63,556 nucleotides of DNA from Roseateles sp. (GTDB taxonomy: Bacteria > Pseudomonadota > Gammaproteobacteria > Burkholderiales > Burkholderiaceae_C). The notes beneath the pieces were generated by a model. The model was not told where the DNA came from and did no database searches. It saw nothing but the letters and a program-made list of their open reading frames with translations. How positions within the stretch are numbered: the first letter of the stretch is position 1; each line of letters begins with the position of its first letter. The stretch lies in the NCBI GenBank assembly GCA_019234295.1, contig JAFALK010000094.1, positions 1 through 63,556 of the forward strand, read 5' to 3'. Of this stretch, positions 45,323 through 54,236 are shown piece by piece. The translations under genes were made by a program, and so were the position numbers.

Positions 45323-45658
45323 ATGTCGCGAGGGGAGGGCTCATCTGAAAATGTCGTCGGACGGCGCATGCGCGCGCGTCGCGAGGAACTCGGATGGTCC
45401 CAAGAGAAGCTTGGGGTCCTCATTGGGATCGATGAATCAAGCAGTCGCGCCAGGATTAGTCGCTATGAGCTCGGCGTGCATGAGCCGGCAGTCGCGACGG
45501 CGAGGGCTATCGCGCGCGCACTCGGAACTCCCCTGGGCTATCTCTACTGTGAAGACAATGCAGTTGCAGAACTACTGCAGGCACTGCATCAGCTTCCAAC
45601 CGAACAGCGAACCCGGCGGGCTAAGCAGTTGCTCGCGTCACTGGGTGGGTCGAAATGA
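45323..45658 (+). CDS. XRE-family transcriptional regulator
   Basis: 111 residues. VVGRRMRARREELGWSQEKL then ARISRYELGVHEPAVATARA is a Cro/C1 helix-turn-helix, followed by LGTPLGYLYCEDNAVAELLQ and a short helical tail (ALHQLPTEQRTRRAKQLLAS) that may dimerise. Two 17-bp dyads precede the start and touch it, suggesting autorepression and a very short leader. No obvious regulated partner is adjacent. Confidence 0.85.
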   Translation: MSRGEGSSENVVGRRMRARREELGWSQEKLGVLIGIDESSSRARISRYELGVHEPAVATARAIARALGTPLGYLYCEDNAVAELLQALHQLPTEQRTRRAKQLLASLGGSK

Positions 45659-46159
45659 GCGCACTTGGAAACAAGTAGCTTTGCTTAGCCGGCGTGGCTG
45701 ATCAAGGGTGTTGTGCGCTGGTCTTCGTTATGAACAGTTGCCTGGTCTGATCTCGCTGACCCGACTCGAATTTGCCTGTGTCGCGGACTTCGACCGGCAC
45801 GACTGCTACATCCGTTACATGCCATCGGCGGCTAAGCCCTCGACCGCGACCGCTACAGCCGCGATACCAGTTCTTCGATCCTGCGGGCGCGGGTGACGGG
45901 CCGCCAACGAACGCCCTCGGGAGAGCCGAGGGGCTCAGTCCGACCCTGGGCTGCTGGCACCTAGCATGCCCGCAAGCTGTCGTCGGCGCCGCTCGCTGTG
46001 CATTCACACGCTCATTTCCAGCGCCCAATGGGGTGTCTGAATCGGACCTGGATTGCCGAGGGCCGAAGAAGAGTCTGATCATGGGCCGATCATCTCGGCA
46101 CGCGATCGAGCGCCACTCCGGCGACCCGGCGCAGATGGAAGTGTGCGCAAGCCCGAAAC
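45659..46159. other. Gap with no supportable gene
   Basis: About 500 bases. Open frames on both strands are short or are continuations of shadow frames; none has a recognisable motif or good start. Nothing structural stands out. Confidence 0.5.
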
Positions 46160-46738
46160 TCAGGTGCACTTGCGCTGCTTTTGCAGCTTCGTCAATTTCT
46201 CGGTGCGCTTCTGCGCATCGTTGACCGCCTGATTGGCCTGGATGCGCAAGCGCATTTCGTTGAGCTTTTCGGTCTGAGCTTGCGACTGCGCGTTCTGCTG
46301 CTTCATACCGCCGGCCACGCCGGCGCCAATGCCGGCCAGCGGGCCCAGCGAACTCACCGCTACGTTCTTGGCCGTCTCGGTGCCGACGTCGAGCGCCGTA
46401 TTGGTGATGGCTGTCTTGGTGTCGGTGCCGTTCGGGTTGATCGGCACTTCGATCACGCCTGCGTTCGCAATCACCTCGGCCATCTTCAGCTTTTCCGACT
46501 CCAGCGCGGGGCATTTGAGCTGGTTGTCGGTGGGCTGATCGACGGTGACCTGCATGGCCACAAGCTGAGTCTTGGGCTTGTCCGCGAGGGCGTTGGCGAC
46601 AGCCACGCCGGCGCCAGGCGCGATCATGGGGAGCGCGGCCAACGCGCAGCCTCCCAAGGCGACCGTGCCAGTTACGTAGAGCAAGGTGAGGGTGGCGGCC
46701 GGAAGGGCTTGTTTCAGCCGGCTCATGCAATGCTTCAT
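46160..46738 (-). CDS. Putative lipoprotein
   Basis: 192 residues from the ATG at 46738 (GAGAGG upstream). The N-terminus has a basic start, a hydrophobic stretch and a lipobox LGGC with Cys31, so it should be lipid-anchored. A small domain follows (AMQVTVDQPTDNQLKCPALE; MAEVIANAGVIEVPINPNGT), then a Gly/Ala-rich hydrophobic segment GPLAGIGAGVAGGMK like a glycine-zipper, and a charged coiled-coil tail ending QKQRKCT. Family not recognised. Glycine-zipper lipoproteins often sit in the outer membrane. Confidence 0.7.
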   Translation of the reverse strand: MKHCMSRLKQALPAATLTLLYVTGTVALGGCALAALPMIAPGAGVAVANALADKPKTQLVAMQVTVDQPTDNQLKCPALESEKLKMAEVIANAGVIEVPINPNGTDTKTAITNTALDVGTETAKNVAVSSLGPLAGIGAGVAGGMKQQNAQSQAQTEKLNEMRLRIQANQAVNDAQKRTEKLTKLQKQRKCT

Positions 46739-47305
46739 GGCGCACACCTCTCGCTCACGCGGACACGCGGAATTTACATTTTGTAGCTCATTTGTGCGGC
46801 AATCGCCAGTACTGACTTGATCGTTCGCGGCATTCATTTGAGGGGCTCATGAAGGCCTAGCCGGGCGGACAAGGCGAGAAACGACATCGCCTCAACGCTC
46901 GAGCGACCGTCCGGCGCGGTACTTGTGCTTAGACAGCGACGCCGGCGACGGCTCGATTTGGGCCCACGGCATGCGCGTGGCTCCAGGCTGCACCCAGGCG
47001 TTCGCGGCCTGGGTCTTGAAGGACCGCGAACGCAGATACCGAAGCCCTCGGTGCGCGCTTTCCGCGACTGCGCCGGGCGCCGGCCGGGCGGGGCGCTGGG
47101 CGGGGCGCTGGGCGAGGCGCCGTTGCTACTGACGGACATTGGCAAGCTGACGTGCCTGTCGCGCTAAACTTCGTCTCCTCCAATTCCCCCTGCCCTCTGA
47201 GGCTTTTCATGACCAAGCTGCTCGATCGCACGCGCCCCTGAGGGCCGTCATGCCTACGATCCGTCCAGGCCTCGGGCCTGGTCTTGCTGCAGCTTGGAGA
47301 CTCGA
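46739..47305. other. Gap between lipoprotein and MFS genes
   Basis: About 570 bases between divergent genes without a convincing coding frame. Short direct repeats of a GGGCGCTGGGCG-type unit lie at about 47090-47120. The left end, next to the lipoprotein, is AT-richer and likely holds its promoter. Confidence 0.45.
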
Positions 47306-48607
47306 ATGAATTTGCTCACCCTGGCCCGGGAGCGCCTATTCAAGGCATTGGCCCTGGCCCCGGACGACCTGCTTCGCAACGCCGTCTACCGGCGTTTGTG
47401 GACGTCCATCCTCATCAGCTCGCTCGGCGCGCAGATCACCATGCTGGCGCTGCCGTTGACGGCGGCCGTGCTGCTGCACGCCACGCCCACGCAGATGGGC
47501 CTGCTGACCTCCATGGAGATTCTGCCCTTCGTGCTGTTCTCCCTGCCCTCGGGCGTGTGGCTGGACCGCGTGAAGAAGCTGCCTGTCTACGTGATGGGTG
47601 AGGCCCTGCTGGGCCTGGCCGTGCTCAGCGTGCCGGTTGCCGCGCGGCTGGACTGGCTGGGCATGCCCTGGCTCTACTTCGTGGCCTTCGTACTTGGCAC
47701 GGTCTACACGACGGCCGGCAGCGCGGCACAGATCGTGCTAACGCAGGTGGTCAGTCGCGAGCGGCTCGTCGAGGCGCACGCCAAGAACGCGCTCGCCTCG
47801 TCCGGCGCCGAAGTGGCCGGCCCCGGGGTGGCCGGCGTGCTGATCAAGTTGCTGGGCGCGCCGATGGCCCTGGCCGTGGACGCCTTCCTGGTGCTGACCT
47901 CGGCCTTCATCCTGCGCGGTGTGCGTGTGCAAGAGCAACTCGTCAAGAAAAGCGGGGCCGATTTCTGGCGCGACCTCAAGGAAGGGCTGCTTTTCGTGCG
48001 CCGCAACGCGCTGCTGATCAGCCTGGCGTGCGCGGTCGGCGGCTGGCAGTTCTCGAACCAGGCTGCGCAAGTGGTTCAGATCCTCTACGCCACGCGGGAG
48101 CTGGGCCTGTCGGCCCACAGCGTGGGGCTTTGCTACGTCGCGCTGGGCTTTGGCACCGTGCTGGCCAGCGTGTTCGGGCATCGGCTCAGCCGCCGCATCG
48201 GCCCCGGGCCCTGCTTGGTGCTGGGCTTCTCGTCGACGAGCGTGGGCTGGCTCACGCTGGCTCTGCTGCCCGCGGGCGTGATCGGCGTGGTGGCCTTCGC
48301 CTTCATGCTCTTCGCCTTCGGCGTGGGGGCCGTGCTCATCTTCATCAACTTCCTGTCGCTGCGCCAATCCGTCACGCCCGCGCCCATGCTGGGCCGCATG
48401 ACCAGCACCATGCGCTGGTTGATCCTCATCCCGGCCGGTCCCGGCGCGCTGGCAGGCGGCTGGCTGGGCGAGCATGTGAGCCTGCGCGCGGGCCTGCTTC
48501 TGGCCGGCGTTGCTTCGCTGCTGCTGAGCCTGATCGCCTGGCGGCATCCGGTGATCCGCCGCGTGCGTGAATTGCCCAAGCCTGTGGAAACGGTGGTGAC
48601 AGCGTGA
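47306..48607 (+). CDS. MFS exporter (EntS-like, MFS_3 type)
   Basis: 433 residues from the ATG at 47306. Twelve membrane segments are apparent. SSLGAQITMLALPLTAAVLL and PSGVWLDRVKKLPVYVMGEA (loop 2-3 motif DRxxxxxxV) are typical of the EntS/MefA-type branch; a symmetric GHRLSRRIGPGPCLV is in the second half. Probably a drug or small-molecule efflux pump of the inner membrane; substrate unknown. The stop overlaps the acetyltransferase GTG start, so the two are coupled, which suggests a resistance or detoxification pair. Confidence 0.88.
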   Translation: MNLLTLARERLFKALALAPDDLLRNAVYRRLWTSILISSLGAQITMLALPLTAAVLLHATPTQMGLLTSMEILPFVLFSLPSGVWLDRVKKLPVYVMGEALLGLAVLSVPVAARLDWLGMPWLYFVAFVLGTVYTTAGSAAQIVLTQVVSRERLVEAHAKNALASSGAEVAGPGVAGVLIKLLGAPMALAVDAFLVLTSAFILRGVRVQEQLVKKSGADFWRDLKEGLLFVRRNALLISLACAVGGWQFSNQAAQVVQILYATRELGLSAHSVGLCYVALGFGTVLASVFGHRLSRRIGPGPCLVLGFSSTSVGWLTLALLPAGVIGVVAFAFMLFAFGVGAVLIFINFLSLRQSVTPAPMLGRMTSTMRWLILIPAGPGALAGGWLGEHVSLRAGLLLAGVASLLLSLIAWRHPVIRRVRELPKPVETVVTA

Positions 48608-49173
48608 AGAATGATCCCGTCCTGATCGAAGTGCCGGAAGAGATCTACAGCGAGCGGCTGCTGCTGGCCGTGCCACCGTCCGGCATCGGCCCCATGCTGC
48701 ATGAAATCGTGGCCGAGTCCATGGACAGGATCCAGCCCTGGCTGCCCTGGGCGCAGGAGCAGCCGAGCGTGGAGGAGTGCGAGGCCCGCATGCGCCGTGG
48801 CCGCGCCAAGTTCATCCTGCGCGAAGACTTGCCCTACCTGATCTTCGACCGCGACGCCAAAGGTCGCCGGCTGCTCGGTGGGACGGGCCTGCACCGCATG
48901 GACTGGGGGGTGCGACGCTTCGAGATTGGCTACTGGATCCGCTCGTCAGCCGAGCGCCAGGGCTATGTCTGCGAGGCCGTCAACGCCCTCTCGGACATGT
49001 GCTTCAAGGTCCTGGGCGCTCGCCGGCTCGACATCCGTGCTGATGAGAACAACGCCCGCAGCCGTGCCGTGGCCGAGCGCTGCGGCTTCACGCTGGAGTC
49101 GATCGTGCGCAACGAGAGCCTTTCGCCCGCCGGCGAGGTGCGCAATATGTGCGTGTACGTCAAGCTGGCTTGA
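48604..49173 (+). CDS. GNAT family N-acetyltransferase (RimJ/RimL-like)
   Basis: 189 residues with a GTG start overlapping the MFS stop (GTGA). ERLLLAVPPSGIGPMLHEIV and WLPWAQEQPSVEECEARMRR at the N-terminus match the RimJ/RimL subfamily; the acetyl-CoA loop region is RRFEIGYWIRSSAERQGYVC and the C-terminal part ARRLDIRADENNARSRAVAE. It acetylates an N-terminus or small molecule with acetyl-CoA. The pairing with an exporter suggests a detoxification role. Its end overlaps the convergent ugpQ by 14 bases. Confidence 0.88.
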   Translation: MKNDPVLIEVPEEIYSERLLLAVPPSGIGPMLHEIVAESMDRIQPWLPWAQEQPSVEECEARMRRGRAKFILREDLPYLIFDRDAKGRRLLGGTGLHRMDWGVRRFEIGYWIRSSAERQGYVCEAVNALSDMCFKVLGARRLDIRADENNARSRAVAERCGFTLESIVRNESLSPAGEVRNMCVYVKLA

Positions 49174-49894
49174 AACGATCGACGGCATCCGTGATCAGGC
49201 CGTCGATGCCCAGCGTCAGCAGCTCCTGCGCCCGCGCCGTCTCGTTGACCGTGTAGACCAGCGCCCTCATGCCCGCACCGTGGATGGCGGCGATCGTCGC
49301 CTCGTCCATCAGCGGGTGGTGCGTGACCACCGCCACGCAGCCCAGGCGTTGGGCGTGATCGAGCCAGCCGGGCTTGAGCGCGTCCAGAAGCAGCGCGCGC
49401 GGCAGCTCCGGCGCGCCTTCCATGGCGCCGAGCAGCGCCTCGAGCTGGAAGCTGCTCAACAGGGGCGGCGTGCTGCCGGCCCACAGGCGCGCCGCCTCGC
49501 CAGAGGCCACCTGGCCGGTGCGCAGCTCGGTCCCCGGCGTGGGCTTGATCTCAAGATTGACGGTGCAGCCCTCGGCGATGCAAAAGTCGGCGACGGCCTC
49601 GAGGCTGGCCAGCGGCTCGCCACGATAGGCCTCGCTGTGCCAGCCGCCGGCGTCGAGCCGGGCCAGCTCCGACCAGGGCTTGTCGGCCGCCGTGCCCTGG
49701 CCGTTGGTGGTGCGCTCCAGCGTCGCGTCGTGCATCAAGAAGCAGTGCTCGTCGGCGCTGAGCTTGACGTCGCACTCGAAGGCGCGATAGCCGTAGGAGT
49801 GGCCAAGCTTGAAGGCGGCCAGCGTGTTTTCGGGGGCGAGCTTGCCGGCGCCGCGATGGGCGATCCACAGAGGGTAGGGCCAGGGATTCATCAT
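49160..49894 (-). CDS. ugpQ: Glycerophosphodiester phosphodiesterase
   Basis: 244 residues from the ATG at 49894, sharing one base with the ugpC stop; another ATG is three bases on. IAHRGAGKLAPENTLAAFKL has the catalytic His-Arg-Gly and Glu, FECDVKLSADEHCFLMHDAT supplies the Glu/Asp metal ligands and second His, and VNLEIKP the conserved Glu-Ile-Lys. It cleaves glycerophosphodiesters to sn-glycerol-3-phosphate and an alcohol in the cytoplasm. Last gene of the ugp operon. Confidence 0.95.
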   Translation of the reverse strand: MMNPWPYPLWIAHRGAGKLAPENTLAAFKLGHSYGYRAFECDVKLSADEHCFLMHDATLERTTNGQGTAADKPWSELARLDAGGWHSEAYRGEPLASLEAVADFCIAEGCTVNLEIKPTPGTELRTGQVASGEAARLWAGSTPPLLSSFQLEALLGAMEGAPELPRALLLDALKPGWLDHAQRLGCVAVVTHHPLMDEATIAAIHGAGMRALVYTVNETARAQELLTLGIDGLITDAVDRFKPA

Positions 49895-50955
49895 CACTCC
49901 ACGCGTTGCTGGCTGGCGGGATCGAACCAGTGCAGGCGCTCCGCGGGCGCTTGCAGCATCAGTTGGGAGCCGGGTGCGGGCGCCGCGGCCAGGCCATCGA
50001 TGCGCAAGGTGAAGGGCTGGCCGGCCAACTGGCCATAGACCAGGCGCTCGGCACCGAGCATTTCACTCGCCTCCACGATCAGCGGCCAGCCGTCTTGCGC
50101 CTGCACCGCGTGTTCAGGGCGCAGACCGAGGATCAACTCGCCGCGGCGCGGCGCGGGAGCCGGGAGCTCCAGCACCTGCTCGCCCATCGAGAAGACGCGA
50201 GCGTTGGCATCGCCGCGCAACAGGTTCATCGCCGGCGCGCCGATGAAGCCCGCCACGAAGGTCGTGGCGGGCCTGCCATAGACGGCCTCGGGCGTGCCGA
50301 TCTGCTCGATGCGGCCGGCGTTCATCACGATGATGCGCTGGGCCAGGGTCATGGCCTCCACCTGGTCGTGCGTGACGAAGAGCGAGGTCACGTTCAGGGA
50401 GCGGTGCAGCTTCTGGATCTCGAGCCGGGTCTGCACGCGCAGCTTGGCGTCGAGGTTGGAGAGCGGCTCGTCAAAGAGAAAGGCCTGTGGTTCGCGCACG
50501 ATGGCGCGGCCCATGGCCACGCGCTGGCGCTGGCCGCCCGAGAGCTCGCGCGGCTTGCGCCCGAGGAGGTGACCGAGCTCGAGGATGGCGGCAGCGCGGT
50601 CCACGCGCTCGCGGATCTGCGCGGTCGGCAGCTTTCTGAGCTTGAGACCGTAGGCCATGTTCTCGAACACGCTCATGTGCGGGTAGAGCGCGTAGTTCTG
50701 GAAGACCATGGCGATGTCACGCTCGGCCGGCTCGACCTCATTGACCACACGGCTGCCGATTGCGATCTCGCCAGCGCTGATTTCTTCGAGGCCCGCCACC
50801 ATGCGCAGCAGCGTGGACTTGCCGCAGCCCGAGGGGCCGACGATGACGATGAATTCGCCGTCGGCAATTTGCGCGTCGACGCCGTGGATGACCTGGTGCG
50901 CCTTGGCACCCGTCCCGTAGCGCTTGACGACTTGACGAATCGAGATGCTGGCCAT
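49894..50955 (-). CDS. ugpC: sn-glycerol-3-phosphate ABC transporter ATP-binding protein
   Basis: 353 residues. Walker [11 protein letters not shown]-loop [13 protein letters not shown], signature [13 protein letters not shown], Walker [14 protein letters not shown] and switch THDQ are all present; a regulatory TOBE-type domain covers about 235-353. It powers UgpAE. It lies between ugpE (three-base gap) and ugpQ (one-base overlap), a fully compact operon. UgpC rather than MalK is inferred from the operon context. Confidence 0.95.
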   Translation of the reverse strand: MASISIRQVVKRYGTGAKAHQVIHGVDAQIADGEFIVIVGPSGCGKSTLLRMVAGLEEISAGEIAIGSRVVNEVEPAERDIAMVFQNYALYPHMSVFENMAYGLKLRKLPTAQIRERVDRAAAILELGHLLGRKPRELSGGQRQRVAMGRAIVREPQAFLFDEPLSNLDAKLRVQTRLEIQKLHRSLNVTSLFVTHDQVEAMTLAQRIIVMNAGRIEQIGTPEAVYGRPATTFVAGFIGAPAMNLLRGDANARVFSMGEQVLELPAPAPRRGELILGLRPEHAVQAQDGWPLIVEASEMLGAERLVYGQLAGQPFTLRIDGLAAAPAPGSQLMLQAPAERLHWFDPASQQRVE

Positions 50956-50958
50956 GCT

Positions 50959-51810
50959 CTATTTCTCCGAATCGACCAGGCCCTTGACGAACCAGCGCTG
51001 CATCAGCACCACCACCAGGGCCGGCGGGATCATGGCCAGCAGGGCGGTGGCCATGACGATGTTCCAGTCCACCGCCGCCTCGCCGCCGGCAATCATGCGC
51101 TTGATGCCGATGACGACCGGGTACATGGGCTCCTCCGTCGTGACGAGCAGGGGCCAGAGGTACTGGTTCCAGCCGTAGATGAACTGGATCACGAACAGCG
51201 CGGCCATGCTGGTCTTGGACAGGGGCAGCAGGTGGTCGCGCAAGAAGCGCAGGGGGCCGGCGCCATCGATGCGCGCCGCCTCCATCAGTTCGTCCGGCAC
51301 GGTCAGGAAGAACTGGCGGAACAAGAAGGTCGCCGTGGCTGAGGCGATCAGCGGGACGGTCAGGCCCGCGTAGCTGTTGAGCATCTTCAAGTCGGCCACC
51401 ACCTGGTAGGTGGGGCCGATGCGCACCTCCACCGGCAGCATCAGCGTGACGAAGATGGACCAGAAGACCAGTCCGCGCCCGGGGAAACGGAAGTAGACGA
51501 TGGCAAAGGCCGAGAGCAGGGAGATGGCGATCTTGCCAAGGGCGATGATCAGGGCGCTGACCAGGCTCACCCACATCATGCGGGCCACGGGGGCGTTGGA
51601 GCCGGCACTGCCGGCGCTGCCCAGCAAGGCGTCTCGGTAGTTGACAAGAGCGTGGCTGCCGGGCAGCAGGGACATCGGTGCCTGCTGGATCTCGTGCGAG
51701 GTCTGGGTGGAGGCGACGAAGGCCACGTAGAGCGGAAAGGCGACGACGAGCACGCCCAGCATCAGCACCACGTGCGACAAGACGGTGAGGGCGGGGCGGC
51801 GTTCGACCAT
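50959..51810 (-). CDS. ugpE: sn-glycerol-3-phosphate ABC transporter permease
   Basis: 283 residues, six membrane segments. The EAA loop appears as [20 protein letters not shown], where it contacts the ATPase. The N-terminus [20 protein letters not shown] is the first helix. It forms the inner-membrane channel with UgpA. Immediately follows ugpA (one base between). Confidence 0.94.
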   Translation of the reverse strand: MVERRPALTVLSHVVLMLGVLVVAFPLYVAFVASTQTSHEIQQAPMSLLPGSHALVNYRDALLGSAGSAGSNAPVARMMWVSLVSALIIALGKIAISLLSAFAIVYFRFPGRGLVFWSIFVTLMLPVEVRIGPTYQVVADLKMLNSYAGLTVPLIASATATFLFRQFFLTVPDELMEAARIDGAGPLRFLRDHLLPLSKTSMAALFVIQFIYGWNQYLWPLLVTTEEPMYPVVIGIKRMIAGGEAAVDWNIVMATALLAMIPPALVVVLMQRWFVKGLVDSEK

Positions 51811-51811
51811 G

Positions 51812-52699
51812 TCAGTAGTTCACTCGGCGCTCGACAAAGCGAAACTGCAGGACGGTGAGCACGATCACGACGGTCATCAGCACCACCGACTGCGCGGCCG
51901 AGCCGCCCAGGTCCAGCGCCTTGAAGCCGTCGTAGTAAACCTTGTAGACGAGCACGGCCGTCTCCTGCCCGGGGCCGCCCTGGGTGGCCGCGTCGATGAT
52001 GCCGAAGGTGTCGAAGAAGGCGTAGACGATGTTGATCACGAGCAGGAAGAAGCTCGTGGGCGAGAGCAGGGGGAAGGTGATGGTCCAAAAGCGCTTCCAG
52101 GGCCCGGCGCCGTCGATGGCGGCGGCCTCGATCAGCGATTTCGGGATCGACTGCAGCCCGGCCAGGAAGAACAGGAAGTTGTAGGAGATCTGCTTCCACA
52201 CGGCGGCCATGACGACCAGGGCCATCGCGTGGTCGCCCCGCAGCAGGTGGTTCCACGGCAGGCCCCAGGCCTGCAGCTGGTGCGCCACCACGCCCACGGC
52301 AGGGGCGAAGAGGAAGAGCCACAGCACGCCCGCGATCGCGGGCGCCACGGCATAGGGCCAGATCAGCAGCGTCTTGTAGACAGTCGCCCCGCGCAGCACG
52401 CGGTTTGCCATCACGGCCAGCAGCAGGGCCAGGCCCAGACCGAAGGTGGCAACGAGCACCGAGAACAGCGCGGTCGTTCGGAACGAGGCGAGGTAGGACG
52501 GATCGTTCCAGAGCGCCTGGAAGTTCTCCAGCCCTACCCATTCGGTGCCCAGGCCGAAGGCGTCCTGACGCTGCAGGGCCTGCATCAGCGCCTGGCCAGC
52601 CGGCCAGAAGAAGAACACGGCGATGACGAGGCCTTGCGGCGCGAGCAGCAGCCAGGGCAGCCAGCGCGAGCGGTAGCTGACGCGCTTTTCCTGGGCCAT
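51812..52699 (-). CDS. ugpA: sn-glycerol-3-phosphate ABC transporter permease
   Basis: 295 residues, six membrane segments. The EAA loop is [40 protein letters not shown] is the first helix. It partners UgpE. The start shares one base with the ugpB stop (TGATG), so the two are translationally coupled. Confidence 0.94.
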   Translation of the reverse strand: MAQEKRVSYRSRWLPWLLLAPQGLVIAVFFFWPAGQALMQALQRQDAFGLGTEWVGLENFQALWNDPSYLASFRTTALFSVLVATFGLGLALLLAVMANRVLRGATVYKTLLIWPYAVAPAIAGVLWLFLFAPAVGVVAHQLQAWGLPWNHLLRGDHAMALVVMAAVWKQISYNFLFFLAGLQSIPKSLIEAAAIDGAGPWKRFWTITFPLLSPTSFFLLVINIVYAFFDTFGIIDAATQGGPGQETAVLVYKVYYDGFKALDLGGSAAQSVVLMTVVIVLTVLQFRFVERRVNY

Positions 52700-54009
52700 C
52701 AGGACTTTGTCGCGCGCTGGAAACGCTCGAGCTGCTCGTCGCCGCGCTTGACCGCGGCATCCAGCCCTTCCTTGGCGCTCTTCTTGCCGGCCCAGACCTG
52801 TTCCAGCTCCTCGTCGACGATGGTGCGGATCTGCAGCATATTGCCCAGGCGCACGCCGCGCGACTTGTCGGTCGTCTTGCGGATCATCTGCTCCACGGCC
52901 ACGTCGGTGCCCGGATTGTTCTTGTAGAAGCCGCTCTTGTCGGTCAGTTCATAAGCTGCACGCGTCACCGGCAGGTAGCCGGTGCGCTGGTGGCTGGCCG
53001 CGGCCACCTCCGGCCGCGAGAGATAGGCGAGGAATTGCGCCACGCCCTTGTACTCCGTGGGCTTCTTGCCCGCCATGACCCAAAGGCTTGCGCCGCCGAT
53101 GATGGTGTTCTGCGGCGCGCCGGGCACGTCCTGGTAGTAGGGCAGGGGCGAGATGCCGAAGGCGAAGCCGGCGCTGCGCTTGAGGTTGCCGTAGACGGAC
53201 GAGGAGGTCGTGACCATCGCGCACTCGCCGGAGACGAAGGGCGCGTCCGGCGCATTGCCGCGGCCCTTGTAGACGAAAAGACCTTGGCGCGCCATATTGG
53301 CCAGGTCCTCGATGTGGCGCACGTGCAGCGGGCCGTTGAAGGTGAGGCGCGCGTCCGGGCCGCCGAAGCCGTTGTTCTTCGTCGCGTACTCGACGTTGTG
53401 CCAGGTGGAGAAGCTCTCCAGCTGCGTCCAGCCCTGCCAGCTCGTCGTGTAGGGGCACTTGTGGCCGCTGGCCTTGAGCTTGGCCGCGGCGGCCACCAGC
53501 TCGGCCCAGGTGCGCGGCGCCTTGGCGGGGTCCAGGCCGGCGGCCTTGAAGGCGTCCTTGTTGTAGAACAGCACCGTCGTCGAGCTGTTGAAGGGGAAGG
53601 ACAGCATCTGCCCGCTTGGCGCCGTGTAGTAACCGGCCACCGCGGGCACGTAGGCGGCGGGCTCGAACTTCACGCCGCCGAGCTTCATCACCTCGCCGAC
53701 GGGCATCACCGCGCCCTTGCTGGCCATCATCGTGGCCGTGCCAACCTCGAAGACCTGCAGGAGGTGCGGCGCATTGCCGGCGCGAAAGGCGGCCACGGCG
53801 CCGGCCATGGACTCGTCGTACGTGCCCTTGTAGGTGGGCACAATTCTGTAGTCCTTCTGGCTGGCGTTGAAATCCTTGGCCAGGTCGTTGACCCAGTCGC
53901 CCAGGGGGCCGCTCATGGAATGCCACCACTGGATCTCGGTCTGGGCCCGTGCGCCCGAGGCGGCAAACAGCAGGGCGGCGGCGAGGGACGTCAGGATGCG
54001 AGGCTTCAT
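52699..54009 (-). CDS. ugpB: sn-glycerol-3-phosphate-binding periplasmic protein
   Basis: 436 residues from the ATG at 54009, with a GGAGACC Shine-Dalgarno. The signal peptide [20 protein letters not shown] ends at ARAQ. Mature landmarks [39 protein letters not shown] and [18 protein letters not shown] match UgpB. It captures glycerol-3-phosphate or its diesters in the periplasm for UgpAEC. First gene of ugpBAECQ. A single CTGTCACA half-site (complement of 54061-54068) resembles half a Pho box, which would fit PhoB control, but the second half is not evident. Confidence 0.94.
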   Translation of the reverse strand: MKPRILTSLAAALLFAASGARAQTEIQWWHSMSGPLGDWVNDLAKDFNASQKDYRIVPTYKGTYDESMAGAVAAFRAGNAPHLLQVFEVGTATMMASKGAVMPVGEVMKLGGVKFEPAAYVPAVAGYYTAPSGQMLSFPFNSSTTVLFYNKDAFKAAGLDPAKAPRTWAELVAAAAKLKASGHKCPYTTSWQGWTQLESFSTWHNVEYATKNNGFGGPDARLTFNGPLHVRHIEDLANMARQGLFVYKGRGNAPDAPFVSGECAMVTTSSSVYGNLKRSAGFAFGISPLPYYQDVPGAPQNTIIGGASLWVMAGKKPTEYKGVAQFLAYLSRPEVAAASHQRTGYLPVTRAAYELTDKSGFYKNNPGTDVAVEQMIRKTTDKSRGVRLGNMLQIRTIVDEELEQVWAGKKSAKEGLDAAVKRGDEQLERFQRATKS

Positions 54010-54236
54010 AGGTCTCCGGGGCTTAGCTTTTCGAGGCAGGCGCCAAGCTTGCCGCGGCATTGTGACAGTGCCCCCGCCGGCCGTGTGCGATGTTGCACTG
54101 CGTTAGCATTCATGCCCGTTGCGCTGGCCTTGTTCGCACCCTGAAGGGCTGTCTCGCGCGCGTTTCACGGGGCCACAAGCCTTGACGCCGTTTCCTACGC
54201 CTTCCCAGTCAGGCGCGCCCTGCCGCGCCAGCCGCC

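Noticed and set aside
45702..46745. 347-residue open frame on the minus strand
   Set aside because: Out-of-frame overlap with the lipoprotein gene; Arg/His-rich without motifs, and its C-terminal half covers a gap with no supporting signal.
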